Source of the DNA: Robiginitalea sp.
Lineage (GTDB): Bacteria; Bacteroidota; Bacteroidia; Flavobacteriales; Flavobacteriaceae
Direction of reading: 5' to 3'
DNA: 59,722 nucleotides
Assembly: GCA_024638915.1 (NCBI GenBank)
Contig: JAHEJJ010000005.1
Location: 64,670-124,391 of the forward strand
Made by a program: the position numbers and the translations under genes. Positions 17,731-26,427 of this stretch are shown piece by piece (position 1 is the first letter of the stretch; the number at the start of each line of letters is the position of its first letter). The notes beneath the pieces are model-generated. The model was not told the origin of the DNA and did no database searches. It was given only the letters and a program-made list of their open reading frames with translations.

Positions 17731-18636
17731 TTACAAAAAATAATATGTGAAATAAAATAGGAGTGCCAGAAGAAAGGTACTAAGTGCGATTTTCTTCAGT
17801 TCAGGATCGAGCTCGCCCGGGTGATTTACACGATAAATTCTGTTCAAATGAACCAGAAGGGGTAAGAACGCCACCAAAGGAATCCATTGCCAAAAAGAAT
17901 GGGCATACATGCTCATGAAAGCTATAAGACAGACCGCGCTTCCCAGGATCAAAACCAAATGGTATACTCTGGCCATGGAAGCCCCAAGCATTACCGCCAG
18001 CGTAATCTTCCCAGCTTTTCGGTCTGTTTCCAGATCGCGCATATTGTTAAGATTTAGGACCGCGGTACTGAGCAGACCTATAGTTGCTGCTGGTAGCATT
18101 GCCTCTGGAAAAAGAAACTTACTAAAGAGAAAAAGCGACCCCAACACGCTGACCAATCCAAAAAAAACAAAGACAAAGATGTCTCCAAGCCCTCGATAAC
18201 CATATGCATCAACACCCACGGTGTATTTAACCGCAGCCCAGATCGATAATAGTCCGAGGAACCCGAAAAGAAAAATGTATTCCGGGAAATCAAAGGCAAA
18301 TGCCCTCACCAGTAGGAAGGCGACCAGGGTCAGATTGATAAATATCGAAACCAGAATACCTGTTTTGAGCTCTTTTCTTTTGAGAGTCCCACTCTGAAGG
18401 GCACGTTGAGGTCCTACTCTGTCTTCATTATCGGTACCTTTTACCCCATCACCATAATCATTGGCAAAATTAGAAGTGATCTGAAATCCAATGGTGGTCA
18501 GCAAGGCCAGTACAAAAATGATATGATCAGAAAATCCCTGTATGGCCGCAAGTGTAGTTCCGACTAAAATACCCGATACGGAAAGAGGAAGTGTTCTTAA
18601 GCGGGCTGCATGCAGCCAAGCCTTGGTTTTACTCAC
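17731..18636 (-). CDS. menA: 1,4-Dihydroxy-2-naphthoate polyprenyltransferase
   Basis: 301 residues with about eight or nine membrane helices, the UbiA-family pattern. The prenyl-diphosphate-binding motif is in NFANDYGDGVKGTDN (about residue 56) and the second in NNMRDLETDRKAGK (about 190). MenA prenylates DHNA to demethylmenaquinone in the inner membrane. The start is GTG at 18636; its G is also the last base of the TAG stop of the SPOR-like gene, so translation is probably coupled. Confidence 0.92.
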   Translation of the reverse strand: MSKTKAWLHAARLRTLPLSVSGILVGTTLAAIQGFSDHIIFVLALLTTIGFQITSNFANDYGDGVKGTDNEDRVGPQRALQSGTLKRKELKTGILVSIFINLTLVAFLLVRAFAFDFPEYIFLFGFLGLLSIWAAVKYTVGVDAYGYRGLGDIFVFVFFGLVSVLGSLFLFSKFLFPEAMLPAATIGLLSTAVLNLNNMRDLETDRKAGKITLAVMLGASMARVYHLVLILGSAVCLIAFMSMYAHSFWQWIPLVAFLPLLVHLNRIYRVNHPGELDPELKKIALSTFLLALLFYFTYYFL

Positions 18637-19232
18637 TAATAGGGATCTTCGATTTTAACTCGTTTTCCATCTTGGTAGGAAGCGACAAAAGCATCATCAA
18701 AACCCATTTTGACCAATTGGAATCTAAACGATTGTGCTTCTTCCAGGGTCTCAAAGTTACCCAGCGAATAGGAATAGAACGGATTTGTCTTTACAAAAAG
18801 CGTATTGGTAAGTGCTTCTGAGGCGAGCGTTACATTGTTGTCTACAAACGATTTAACCTGAACAGAATAAATCTTTTCTTTTTCTAAAAATTTCTTTGCC
18901 AGATAGAATTCCTTTACAAGACTGAGTTCGTCGTTTTGCTGCTCCAGATTGTCGATCCTCGATTTAATAGCATCGAGGCTATCTATGGAGACCAGCAGGT
19001 TCGTATCGTCGAATTCTTTAGAACTGCTCAATCCCGCAGTAAACGAAGTAAAGACCAGGGTGCTTATTAAAAACAAGGCCGTGATCCCGGCCAGTATATT
19101 TCTTTGAATCTTACTGCGCTTCAGCTCCTTGTTCTTGTACTTGATCTGATCCAAGAGACGCTCGTTGATAATTTGCGCCTTATCGATGTCCTTATGTAGT
19201 TCCAGCAGATCGCTTTCCTCTATAAATGGCAT
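18636..19232 (-). CDS. Membrane protein with C-terminal SPOR-like domain
   Basis: 198 residues. The N-terminal 45 residues are charged and helical, followed by one membrane helix (about 47-67), a coiled-coil stretch (about 80-115) and a C-terminal domain. That domain, with YSVQVKSF, then FYSYSLGNFETLEEAQSFRFQLVKMGF, then DAFVASYQDG, reads like a SPOR repeat (two alpha/beta motifs). SPOR domains bind denuded peptidoglycan. I expect an inner-membrane protein with a cell-wall-contacting end. Its stop overlaps the menA start. A good promoter lies at 19263-19293. Confidence 0.75.
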   Translation of the reverse strand: MPFIEESDLLELHKDIDKAQIINERLLDQIKYKNKELKRSKIQRNILAGITALFLISTLVFTSFTAGLSSSKEFDDTNLLVSIDSLDAIKSRIDNLEQQNDELSLVKEFYLAKKFLEKEKIYSVQVKSFVDNNVTLASEALTNTLFVKTNPFYSYSLGNFETLEEAQSFRFQLVKMGFDDAFVASYQDGKRVKIEDPY

Positions 19233-19262
19233 AGTTAGAATAGGTTAATAAATAGATCGAGA

Positions 19263-19293
19263 TAAATGTAATTAAAATCCTTGTAATCAACAA
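19263..19293 (-). promoter_or_regulatory. Promoter for the SPOR-like gene, menA and LytTR regulator
   Basis: On the minus strand TTG, a 20-base spacer, then TACATTTA, about 30 bases before the start codon at 19232. This fits the Bacteroidota -33/-7 pattern with one deviation (A for G at the end). It implies that menA has its own promoter and does not rely only on the menF-menD transcript. Confidence 0.5.
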
Positions 19294-19381
19294 TTAAATA
19301 ACTCTGTAGCTGTAAATATTATTGTTGTCCTTTCTAATTATTTTATTCCTCCAACACTTGCCAGGCGAACAACCCTCCTGC

Positions 19382-20212
19382 CTATGTTTTATAAATTCCG
19401 TCTGGTGCTATGGTAATTCTTCTCGCTTTATATAAAATGCCAATCGCCTTTTTAAAAGTTTTCTTGCTCATTTGAAGTTGATTCTTAATGTCTTGCGGGT
19501 CCGATCGGTCATGTAACTTTAACACACCTCCTTGCTCAATAAGTTTATCATACACCTTCTGTGCAGAACCCTCGAGCTTCTCATGTCCTAAAGATTGCAG
19601 GCTGATATCGATCTTTTGATCACTTCTGATCTTCTTAACATACCCGAGCAGTTTATCTCCTGGTGCTATTTGTTGATAAACCTCATCGGCATAAACCAGA
19701 CCTTTATGTTTTCCATCGATGACCACCTCCCAGCCCAGATCGGTTTTTCGTGTCACTATAATCTGAACCTCCTGACCTTGTTCATAATCCGCATTGGAAT
19801 TATCGAGAAAGCGTTCCAGCCTGCTCGAAGCGACTAATCGAAATGACTTCGAATCCAGGTAACAATGCACCACATACCATTTCCCTTCTTCCATAGTCAG
19901 CTGTTGTTCGCGAAAAGGTACCAACAGATGTTTCTCCAATCCCCAATCTAGAAAAGCCCCATACTCATTCACCTCAGCTACGCGAAGAAATCCAAATTCA
20001 TTGCGCTTTACAAAGGGTTTTAAGGTGGTAGCAACAGGTCTTTCCTCATTATCCAAATAGCAAAAAATCTCAATCTCCTGCCCGGTTTCTGCATCTTCCG
20101 GCACATATTTTTTGGGAAGTAAAACCTCATTGCCTTCCTCATCAATCAGATAAAGTCCTATACCGACTTTCCTATTGATCTTCAATACGTTATAATTCCC
20201 AAGTTCAATCAT
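19382..20212 (-). CDS. CvfB-like S1 RNA-binding protein
   Basis: 276 residues built from OB/S1-like beta domains: one at about 1-65, one at 68-130 containing LRVAEVNEYGAFLDWGLEKHLLVP, one at 145-205 containing YADEVYQQIAPGDKLLGYVKKI, and a C-terminal winged-helix at 215-276 with MSKKTFKKAIGILYKARRI. That order matches CvfB of Gram-positive bacteria, an RNA-binding regulator of gene expression. It lies in the men block, as is common in Flavobacteriaceae as I recall, but there is no reason to think that it acts in quinone synthesis. Confidence 0.85.
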   Translation of the reverse strand: MIELGNYNVLKINRKVGIGLYLIDEEGNEVLLPKKYVPEDAETGQEIEIFCYLDNEERPVATTLKPFVKRNEFGFLRVAEVNEYGAFLDWGLEKHLLVPFREQQLTMEEGKWYVVHCYLDSKSFRLVASSRLERFLDNSNADYEQGQEVQIIVTRKTDLGWEVVIDGKHKGLVYADEVYQQIAPGDKLLGYVKKIRSDQKIDISLQSLGHEKLEGSAQKVYDKLIEQGGVLKLHDRSDPQDIKNQLQMSKKTFKKAIGILYKARRITIAPDGIYKT

Positions 20213-20275
20213 TATTATAATTTATGGATGCAGAACAAGCCGGTGGGATATCGATTCCATTCAGGCTTTGATCAA

Positions 20276-20620
20276 TTAATCATAAACATTTTCTCTGCCG
20301 AATGACTTTACCAGCATATAATATACTACCGCCCGGTATTTTGTGCGCTCAGACCTCCCATATCGATGCATCACATCATCGATGGTATCCATTAGGGCTG
20401 AAGACTCTTCAAGACCTAGCTTTTTGATCAGGAAGTTGTTTTTCACCGTAACCAGCTCGCTTTCCGATGATCCTGATACTGTTGCGGCATCCCTGTTATA
20501 AATAGCTGGTCCAAGACCATGAACCACCCGCTCAAGCAATTCATTATCTACCTCTACCTCGAACTTATCACGCAGATGTCTGGAATATTTTAAAATAAGA
20601 TCTTCTTTCTTACTGCCCAT
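20276..20620 (-). CDS. DUF2853 family protein
   Basis: 114 residues, small and soluble with mostly helices. The family signature GLGPAIYNRDAATVSGSSESEL and KNNFLIKKLGL is present. Function unknown to me. It starts ten bases after the end of menD and is presumably in the same transcript. Confidence 0.85.
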   Translation of the reverse strand: MGSKKEDLILKYSRHLRDKFEVEVDNELLERVVHGLGPAIYNRDAATVSGSSESELVTVKNNFLIKKLGLEESSALMDTIDDVMHRYGRSERTKYRAVVYYMLVKSFGRENVYD

Positions 20621-20629
20621 GATATTGAT

Positions 20630-22414
20630 TTAATGATTATCAGAATAGATAGCCGAAGATAAAAAATCGAAGTACCCCAGCAAAACACGATCATTCAGAG
20701 TGCGAGGGGTTTTGACCTCTAGAAGTTTTGGCCGTTCTCCTATTTCGAAAAACATGTCCAATTCGCCTTGCAGTTCTTCCTCACTGGAGGCAGATAGGAA
20801 GTCGACCCCATGTGCATCACATATCTTTTCGAAGTTTGCCTGGTGCGTTGTTTCAAAGTAACGTTCAAAATTCTCATTATCTTTTTTCCCGGGTAAGATC
20901 CTAAAAATACCTCCACCTTCATTGTTCATTACAATGATCCTAAAATCGCTCCGCACATAGTCGTTCCAAAGTGCATTGATATCATATAGAAAACTTAAAT
21001 CTCCGCTAATCAACAATGTAGGGGTTTTATTATAAAGTGATGCTCCAATTGCTGTTGATGTACTTCCATCGATCCCGCTGGTACCTCTGTTGCAAAAGAT
21101 GGTGAACGACGGATCGAGATCGAACAGCTGTGAATATCGGATTGTTGAGCTATTGGCCAGCTGGAGCTGATAGTGGGAAGGGATAGCTCGGAAAATAGCA
21201 TCAAACGCTTTAAGATCGGAAAAGGGTATGCTATGTAAATATGACTTTCGAAGTGTCATCTGTTGGCGATCGGCATTCTGCCAAAGCGCTTTATAATTAC
21301 TTTTAACCCCTCGTACTGCAGGATTGAAGCGGTGGAAGAAATCTGCCGGGTCTTCTTTGATGTGCTTGCTGAGAGCATTAAATGTGTTTAATGCCTTCTT
21401 TTCGTTTATATGCCAGTGATGATCGGGTTTCCAACGTCTTAGGAATGCCTTTATCTTTTTGGAAACTATGAGCCCGCCAATGGTGAGTAATAGTTCTGGT
21501 TTAATCTGGTCAAAAAAATCTGATTTTTGTTGAGCCAGCTCAGCAGGCGCAATGATACTATCAATGCTATTAATGAATTGTGGGTCTGCCAGATTCGATG
21601 TCGTTTCTGTCAATACAGCTATAGATGGGTCTTTTACCCAGCTATCTATGATCTCTTGGGGTAGTGATTTTGGAGATAAGACCCCGATAATTATCAATTT
21701 CTTCGCACTAGAATTCCAGGTTGCCGTCAATTCTTCCAGAGGCAACTTTGCTTCCCTTATTACTCCCTGAGCAGCAGATAATTCTGGGGAATAGCTCGCC
21801 TTATCCATCAGACCATATAGGGGTTCCTCAAAGGGCACATTGATATGAACAGGTTGGTTTTGCAGACTTGCCATCTCCAATGCCATGTTTAATTCGCGCT
21901 CATTAAACAGCTTTACCTCATTCTGTTTAATAGCTAAAGTATCAGGATCTATATCCTTACGGAGAATATCCCAAACCTTCAATTCTGAGGTAGCATGTAT
22001 AAGATCTTGTTTTAACAGAGACGAATAACCAATATGCCGGTCAAAAACCCCATCCTGTCTTATGGTCTGTCCGTCTCCTATATCAATCTTATATGATGGC
22101 CTGTCTGCCGATATCACCACCAGAGGTATATCGCTATAGAATGCTTCGGCCACTGCCGGGTAGTAATTTAAAAGTGCACTTCCTGAGGTACAAAGCAACG
22201 CTACCGGACACTTTAACTGTTGAGCGATACCCAAGGCGAAAAAACCGGCGCTGCGTTCATCAACAATACTATAACACTTAAAAAATGGGTCCAACGTAAA
22301 GCCCAGAGTAAGGGGTGCATTTCTGGAACCGGGTGATATAACGATTTTATCGATCCCCTTGGCTTTGCAGTGATAGACCACCGCCTGGGCAGTTGGAATT
22401 TCAGAGTATTTCAT
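20630..22414 (-). CDS. menD: SEPHCHC synthase (menaquinone biosynthesis)
   Basis: About 594 residues. The thiamine-diphosphate enzyme fold begins MKYSEIPTAQAVVYHCKAKG, with SPGSRNAPL near residue 25 and CTSGSALLNYYPAVAEA near 75. The cofactor site is in the C-terminal domain with GTSGIDGSTSTAIGAS and SGDLSFLYDINALWN. MenD joins isochorismate and 2-oxoglutarate. The frame stays open upstream to 22561, inside menF, but those extra residues do not look like protein; the ATG at 22414 gives the family start, 40 bases after menF. Confidence 0.94.
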   Translation of the reverse strand: MKYSEIPTAQAVVYHCKAKGIDKIVISPGSRNAPLTLGFTLDPFFKCYSIVDERSAGFFALGIAQQLKCPVALLCTSGSALLNYYPAVAEAFYSDIPLVVISADRPSYKIDIGDGQTIRQDGVFDRHIGYSSLLKQDLIHATSELKVWDILRKDIDPDTLAIKQNEVKLFNERELNMALEMASLQNQPVHINVPFEEPLYGLMDKASYSPELSAAQGVIREAKLPLEELTATWNSSAKKLIIIGVLSPKSLPQEIIDSWVKDPSIAVLTETTSNLADPQFINSIDSIIAPAELAQQKSDFFDQIKPELLLTIGGLIVSKKIKAFLRRWKPDHHWHINEKKALNTFNALSKHIKEDPADFFHRFNPAVRGVKSNYKALWQNADRQQMTLRKSYLHSIPFSDLKAFDAIFRAIPSHYQLQLANSSTIRYSQLFDLDPSFTIFCNRGTSGIDGSTSTAIGASLYNKTPTLLISGDLSFLYDINALWNDYVRSDFRIIVMNNEGGGIFRILPGKKDNENFERYFETTHQANFEKICDAHGVDFLSASSEEELQGELDMFFEIGERPKLLEVKTPRTLNDRVLLGYFDFLSSAIYSDNH

Positions 22415-22454
22415 AAGCGGTGCAAAAATACAATCCAGGAAGCAGCTGTCCCAA

Positions 22455-23513
22455 TCATTCCTGATAATTAAACAGGGCATTAATAATGGTATGGCTCTTC
22501 TGTTCGGTTTCCAGCCATTCCTCCTTAGGAACCGATTGCTGGGTGATACCTCCGCCCACATAAACTCTGGCGATCCCCTTTTCCCAGGACATGCAGCGAA
22601 GGTTTACAAATAAATCGCACTCCCCCGATCCCTTTAAATTGAATTCTCCCAAATAACCGGTATAAAACCCACGATCGTAATCCTCGTTTTTCTGGAGAAA
22701 GGCGATGGCTTCCTTTTTTGGCGTACCACAAACAGCTGGAGTTGGATGAAGTTTCAATATAAGACGTCGAATGTTTTGCCCATTTATTTTAGCTTTAATT
22801 TCGGTCTTCAAATGCCAAAGTTGGCCGGCTTTTATTGATAATGTTTCTGATGGAATCGGTTCAAGTCCGGATGATCGCAGTTGTTCCAAAATGAAATCGG
22901 TAACATAGCGTTGCTCTTGCTTCTCCTTATCTGTCCATTCCGGTAAGCTATCATAATGTGCGACTTTCGTCCCGGCCAGGGCATAAGTCAAAATTTGATC
23001 TTTTTTCACCGATAAAAACAATTCCGGAGTGGCTCCGGTCCAAATTCCCGTAGCCGGATGATACCAGAAATAGCAAAACGCCCCAGAATGCTCAAGCAGC
23101 AAATTGTTGAATCGGTCTAAAGGATTTAGCTGTAAAGGAATATCAATTTTACGGGAAACAACCACCTTATTTAAAGCTCCGGATTTTATTTCCCGCAGAG
23201 CCCTTGAAATCAAATTTATATATTCCTTTCCTGCTTCCCGACTGCCAGCAAACGATATTTCCCGCTGATAAAACGGAGTTGGCTTGTATTGATCGGCGGT
23301 GAATAATTGGTCTGGTTTAAGATACAGCGGTGGTTGACTCGAATCGTATGGCGCCATAATGAATCCGCTTTCATCAAAAGAGGAAACGCTATTTACATCG
23401 GCGCCGGACTGAATTAAAAGCCTAAGCTTTTGCGAAAAGGGTTTTCTGTAAAGAACAAAAGGATTCAGGTGTTTAAACTGTTCCCTGGCTATATCGAACA
23501 GATCCTCAGCCAT
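22455..23513 (-). CDS. menF: Isochorismate synthase
   Basis: 352 residues of the chorismate-binding family. LKLHPTPAVCGTPKKEA and YDRGFYTGYLG are the typical active-site segments, and VNLRCMSWEKGIARVYVGGGIT holds the C-terminal metal and substrate contacts. It makes isochorismate from chorismate as the first step of menaquinone synthesis. It starts two bases after the thioesterase gene and precedes menD, so the three form an operon in pathway order except for the thioesterase. Confidence 0.92.
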   Translation of the reverse strand: MAEDLFDIAREQFKHLNPFVLYRKPFSQKLRLLIQSGADVNSVSSFDESGFIMAPYDSSQPPLYLKPDQLFTADQYKPTPFYQREISFAGSREAGKEYINLISRALREIKSGALNKVVVSRKIDIPLQLNPLDRFNNLLLEHSGAFCYFWYHPATGIWTGATPELFLSVKKDQILTYALAGTKVAHYDSLPEWTDKEKQEQRYVTDFILEQLRSSGLEPIPSETLSIKAGQLWHLKTEIKAKINGQNIRRLILKLHPTPAVCGTPKKEAIAFLQKNEDYDRGFYTGYLGEFNLKGSGECDLFVNLRCMSWEKGIARVYVGGGITQQSVPKEEWLETEQKSHTIINALFNYQE

Positions 23514-23515
23514 TT

Positions 23516-23938
23516 TCAGGATCTGGCTAGGGCAATAGTGGTTAATTTACAAAGCGATATCAAATTCTGTTCGGCATCGGTAATTCGTATCTCCCAAAGT
23601 TGTGTAGTTCGTCCTTTGTGCAAGATAGTGGCTCTTGCAAATACTTCCCCTTCCTTAATGCTGCGGACGTGGTTAGCGGCGATCTCAATGCCGCGTATAA
23701 AAAACTTTTGGGCATCAAGAAAAACGTATGAGGCTGCACTGCCCACACTTTCAGCTAGCGCGACAGTAGCACCACCATGCAGTACGCCATCGGGCTGAAA
23801 TACTTTGGGGCCGACCGGCATTTTGGCAACAAGATAATTTTCACCAACGTCGGTATATTCAATATCGAGGGTCTCCATCAGGGTACCTTTACGGGTATCA
23901 TTGCAGATTTTTAGTATTTTTTCTTTGAATTCATTCAT
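23516..23938 (-). CDS. menI: Hotdog-fold thioesterase, probable DHNA-CoA hydrolase (MenI-like)
   Basis: About 140 residues of the PaaI/4HBT type. PDGVLHGGATVALAESVGSAAS has the His-Gly-Gly and the catalytic Glu in the long helix, and the N-terminus shows the METLDIEYTDVGE strand. Its place at the head of menF-menD suggests hydrolysis of 1,4-dihydroxy-2-naphthoyl-CoA; this is inference from context. The ATG at 23938 is chosen because the earlier one at 23956 lies inside the -7 promoter box TACTTTTG. Confidence 0.82.
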   Translation of the reverse strand: MNEFKEKILKICNDTRKGTLMETLDIEYTDVGENYLVAKMPVGPKVFQPDGVLHGGATVALAESVGSAASYVFLDAQKFFIRGIEIAANHVRSIKEGEVFARATILHKGRTTQLWEIRITDAEQNLISLCKLTTIALARS

Positions 23939-23953
23939 ATAAAAACATTTGTG

Positions 23954-23961
23954 CAAAAGTA
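23954..23961 (-). promoter_or_regulatory. -7 promoter box for menI-menF-menD
   Basis: An exact TAnnTTTG match (TACTTTTG on the minus strand), 16 bases before the ATG at 23938. No TTG is seen at the expected -33 place, so the full promoter is only partly supported. Confidence 0.5.
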
Positions 23962-24095
23962 AACAATATGCGTAAAGGTAACCCGGCTCATCAATCAGAC
24001 CAACTCCTTCTCCATTTCTAAAATTCTTTCAGCTCCTTGGGATTAATGATTAACTTGTCCGTGTTCCAGATTTAAATCGTTTATAAATTGATAAT

Positions 24096-24758
24096 TTGAT
24101 ACGTGTGGAAAACGAGGTGAGCTATAGCACGGTGAATACCTTCGACACCCTCAACACCTTAGGAGATACAACAAGGAATATCTGGTTTGTATTCCATGGT
24201 ATGGGCTATCTCAGTCGATATTTTTTACAGAATTTTCAGGGACTGTCTAAGGACGAAAACTTTATCATTGCTCCTCAGGCACCATCCAAATACTACCTCG
24301 ATGAGCGGTTTTCAAAAATCGGTGCTAGTTGGCTCACTCGTGAACGGACCGAAAGAGAAATTGAAAATATTTTATCGTACCTCGATGCTGTAGTCGACCA
24401 CTTATCCATACCTAAGGATCTCAATAAAGTGGTATTTGGATTTTCGCAAGGTGTATCTATCGCCAGCCGGTGGGTGGCCAGAAGAAAAATCAACTGTCAT
24501 AAATTGATACTTTACTCAGGCGGTCTTCCTGAAGAGATCTGCAGGGAGGATTTTGAATTTTTATCCCAGGACACGAAAGTTTTGATGGTACACGGTGACC
24601 AAGATCCATATTTGAACCCAGGGCGATTAGAACGTGAGGAAGAAAAATTCGACCAGGTTTTTCAGGATAAGGGTCAGAAAATCGTTTTTGAAGGCGGGCA
24701 TACTCTAATTCCTTCCATCCTTAAAAATATCATAGCTTCTGGCGATGAAAATTCTTAA
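24096..24758 (+). CDS. Alpha/beta hydrolase, phospholipase/carboxylesterase type
   Basis: About 220 residues. The nucleophile elbow GFSQG is at about residue 114, the acid in HGDQDPY at about 169 and the catalytic His in EGGHTL near 205, which completes a Ser-Asp-His triad of the carboxylesterase/thioesterase group. No signal peptide is seen. There is no ATG: the start is TTG at 24096 or GTG at 24105. The stop overlaps the next gene by 14 bases, so the two form a pair. Confidence 0.85.
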   Translation: MIRVENEVSYSTVNTFDTLNTLGDTTRNIWFVFHGMGYLSRYFLQNFQGLSKDENFIIAPQAPSKYYLDERFSKIGASWLTRERTEREIENILSYLDAVVDHLSIPKDLNKVVFGFSQGVSIASRWVARRKINCHKLILYSGGLPEEICREDFEFLSQDTKVLMVHGDQDPYLNPGRLEREEEKFDQVFQDKGQKIVFEGGHTLIPSILKNIIASGDENS

Positions 24759-25290
24759 CAACTCCATAGTAAGACTTGAACCATTAAACATGGAACATGC
24801 ACCTTTGCTCTTGCCCATCGCTATGGAAGAAAATTTGGTTCAATATTCACCTTCCGACATAAACCGACCCGAATCTTTAAGGGATTATATCACCAAGGCG
24901 ATCGGCGAACGGGCCAATGGCGAATCCATTCCCTATGCAGTATTCGATATGCTAAAGGCAACCTATGCGGGTTGTACCCGTTTCATGAATATCGATCGAA
25001 CAAACAAGGTTTTAGAAATCGGTTCTACCTGGATAGGAAGAGCCTTCCAGGGCACAGGACTCAATACAGCCATGAAGCTCCTCATGCTGGAGTATGCCTT
25101 TGATGAGTTGGGATTTGAAAAAGTGGAATTCAAAATAGACGAAAGGAATATCAGATCGAGAAAAGCGGTGGAGAAGCTCGGGGCGGCATTGGAAGGGGTG
25201 CTTAGGGAAAATGTTTTCCTTTTAGACGGCTACAAAAGAAATACCTGTTGTTATGGGATCCTTAAAAAGGAATGGTCGTCAAATCCATAA
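24745..25290 (+). CDS. GNAT family acetyltransferase, RimJ/RimL type
   Basis: 181 residues. The order of motifs follows the ribosomal-protein/aminoacyl acetyltransferase group: LEPLNMEHAPLL at the start, IGSTWIGRAFQGTGLNTAMK for acetyl-CoA binding, and VEFKIDERNIRSRKAVEKLGA near the C-terminus. The target is unknown. It overlaps the hydrolase gene by 14 bases. About 80 bases follow before the convergent gene at 25374, without a clear hairpin. Confidence 0.88.
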   Translation: MKILNNSIVRLEPLNMEHAPLLLPIAMEENLVQYSPSDINRPESLRDYITKAIGERANGESIPYAVFDMLKATYAGCTRFMNIDRTNKVLEIGSTWIGRAFQGTGLNTAMKLLMLEYAFDELGFEKVEFKIDERNIRSRKAVEKLGAALEGVLRENVFLLDGYKRNTCCYGILKKEWSSNP

Positions 25291-25373
25291 CCACTCTATC
25301 ATATCTTTTAGCGTACTACGCGCAACTCCAAGGCGATCGATGAAATTTGTTATATTCAAATCCCCTGCGATGA

Positions 25374-26315
25374 TCATTCCTCTTCCTGTCTGATGGGATC
25401 ATAGTATTCGATCACTCTTGTGGTATAACTGTTTTCGGGAGTAATGATCTTCTTGACCCAGTTTCCCAGCTCATTACCATCGAATTGATAGAGGTATTGC
25501 ACTGCAGCTTTTTCCTGACCAATCGTCGATATGACCGATTCGAGTTTTTCCTGTGTGTCATAGTTGAATTGCTTTTTCTCGAGCGGTACAAAAGACTTTT
25601 CCTTCGCACTATATACAAATTCGAGTGATGAAATGACCTGATCCTTTTCGTTGATAACCTGCTCGGTAGCTTTTTCCGGTATCCCTTCGATAAAGTTTTT
25701 GGTAAGTACTATTTTTGACCTCTCCCCTCCTTTTTGTTTTTTGAAGGATGTCCTGATGGTTTTCTGCAGAAGGCCATTGAGGAGGTAAGAAACCGTTTTC
25801 TCATCCTTATAGGTAGAATATTCTATAAGGGTCTCATCTACCCCGTCGGCATGTGATCGGAGCATTCTTATCAGTTGACCGTCGGTATTATAAAAGTATT
25901 CGTATTGCTCCTGAAAATCTTTACTGTATGAGAGTATTTTTTCTGTAATTCTCAGCTCGGGTAAGGAATCGTATTCGTAAAAATGAGCCATGGAGGTGAT
26001 CTCATCGAAGCGCCCATCCTGGTATCGTTCATCCCTACGCTCTATCAGCCGGTTATCCTGATATTTATAATAACTAACGTCGTAATCGTTACCAGAATAG
26101 CTCGTTACCGACTTAGTAAGAAACCCCTCGTTATTAAATTCAAAGTCTTCCTTACCATAGTCGGTAATAACACGGCATGATTTTACCGGTCCGCTCAGGT
26201 CAAAATCAGAGCGCATAAAAATCTTCGGCTCCTGGGGTAAAACCGTTAAGGCCATCATCAGTGAGATAGCGACGGTGTTGATTTTCAAGAGGATAAGTAG
26301 GTAGTTTTTTATCAT
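25374..26315 (-). CDS. Secreted protein with YD-repeat-like beta strands, unknown function
   Basis: 313 residues with an N-terminal hydrophobic signal (about residues 5-26). The body is a run of short beta strands with repeated tyrosine-rich elements such as YYKYQDNRLIERRDE, YEYFYNTDGQLIRM and YLYQFDGNELGNWV, spaced about 20-30 residues. That recalls YD/RHS-type repeats, but the family is not identified. It may be periplasmic or released. No neighbours suggest a role. Confidence 0.7.
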   Translation of the reverse strand: MIKNYLLILLKINTVAISLMMALTVLPQEPKIFMRSDFDLSGPVKSCRVITDYGKEDFEFNNEGFLTKSVTSYSGNDYDVSYYKYQDNRLIERRDERYQDGRFDEITSMAHFYEYDSLPELRITEKILSYSKDFQEQYEYFYNTDGQLIRMLRSHADGVDETLIEYSTYKDEKTVSYLLNGLLQKTIRTSFKKQKGGERSKIVLTKNFIEGIPEKATEQVINEKDQVISSLEFVYSAKEKSFVPLEKKQFNYDTQEKLESVISTIGQEKAAVQYLYQFDGNELGNWVKKIITPENSYTTRVIEYYDPIRQEEE

Positions 26316-26370
26316 GGAAACAAAATTAGTTTATATTCTTCCAATAGGAAAACAAAAGATATGCCGAAAT

Positions 26371-26410
26371 AAAAAAGGAGCAGATAAAAATATCTGCTCC
26401 CTTTTTTTTC
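26371..26410. terminator. Strong bidirectional terminator downstream of dnaK
   Basis: A ten-base perfect stem GGAGCAGATA / TATCTGCTCC with a four-A loop, flanked by six A on one side and a C plus eight T on the other. It serves the end of dnaK on the minus strand and insulates the gene at 26315. Confidence 0.9.
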
Positions 26411-26427
26411 CTCATCAAATATACGAA

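Noticed and set aside
22415-22561. Upstream extension of menD by 49 residues
   Set aside because: The extra residues lie mostly inside menF and do not match the family; the ATG at 22414 gives the normal MenD start.
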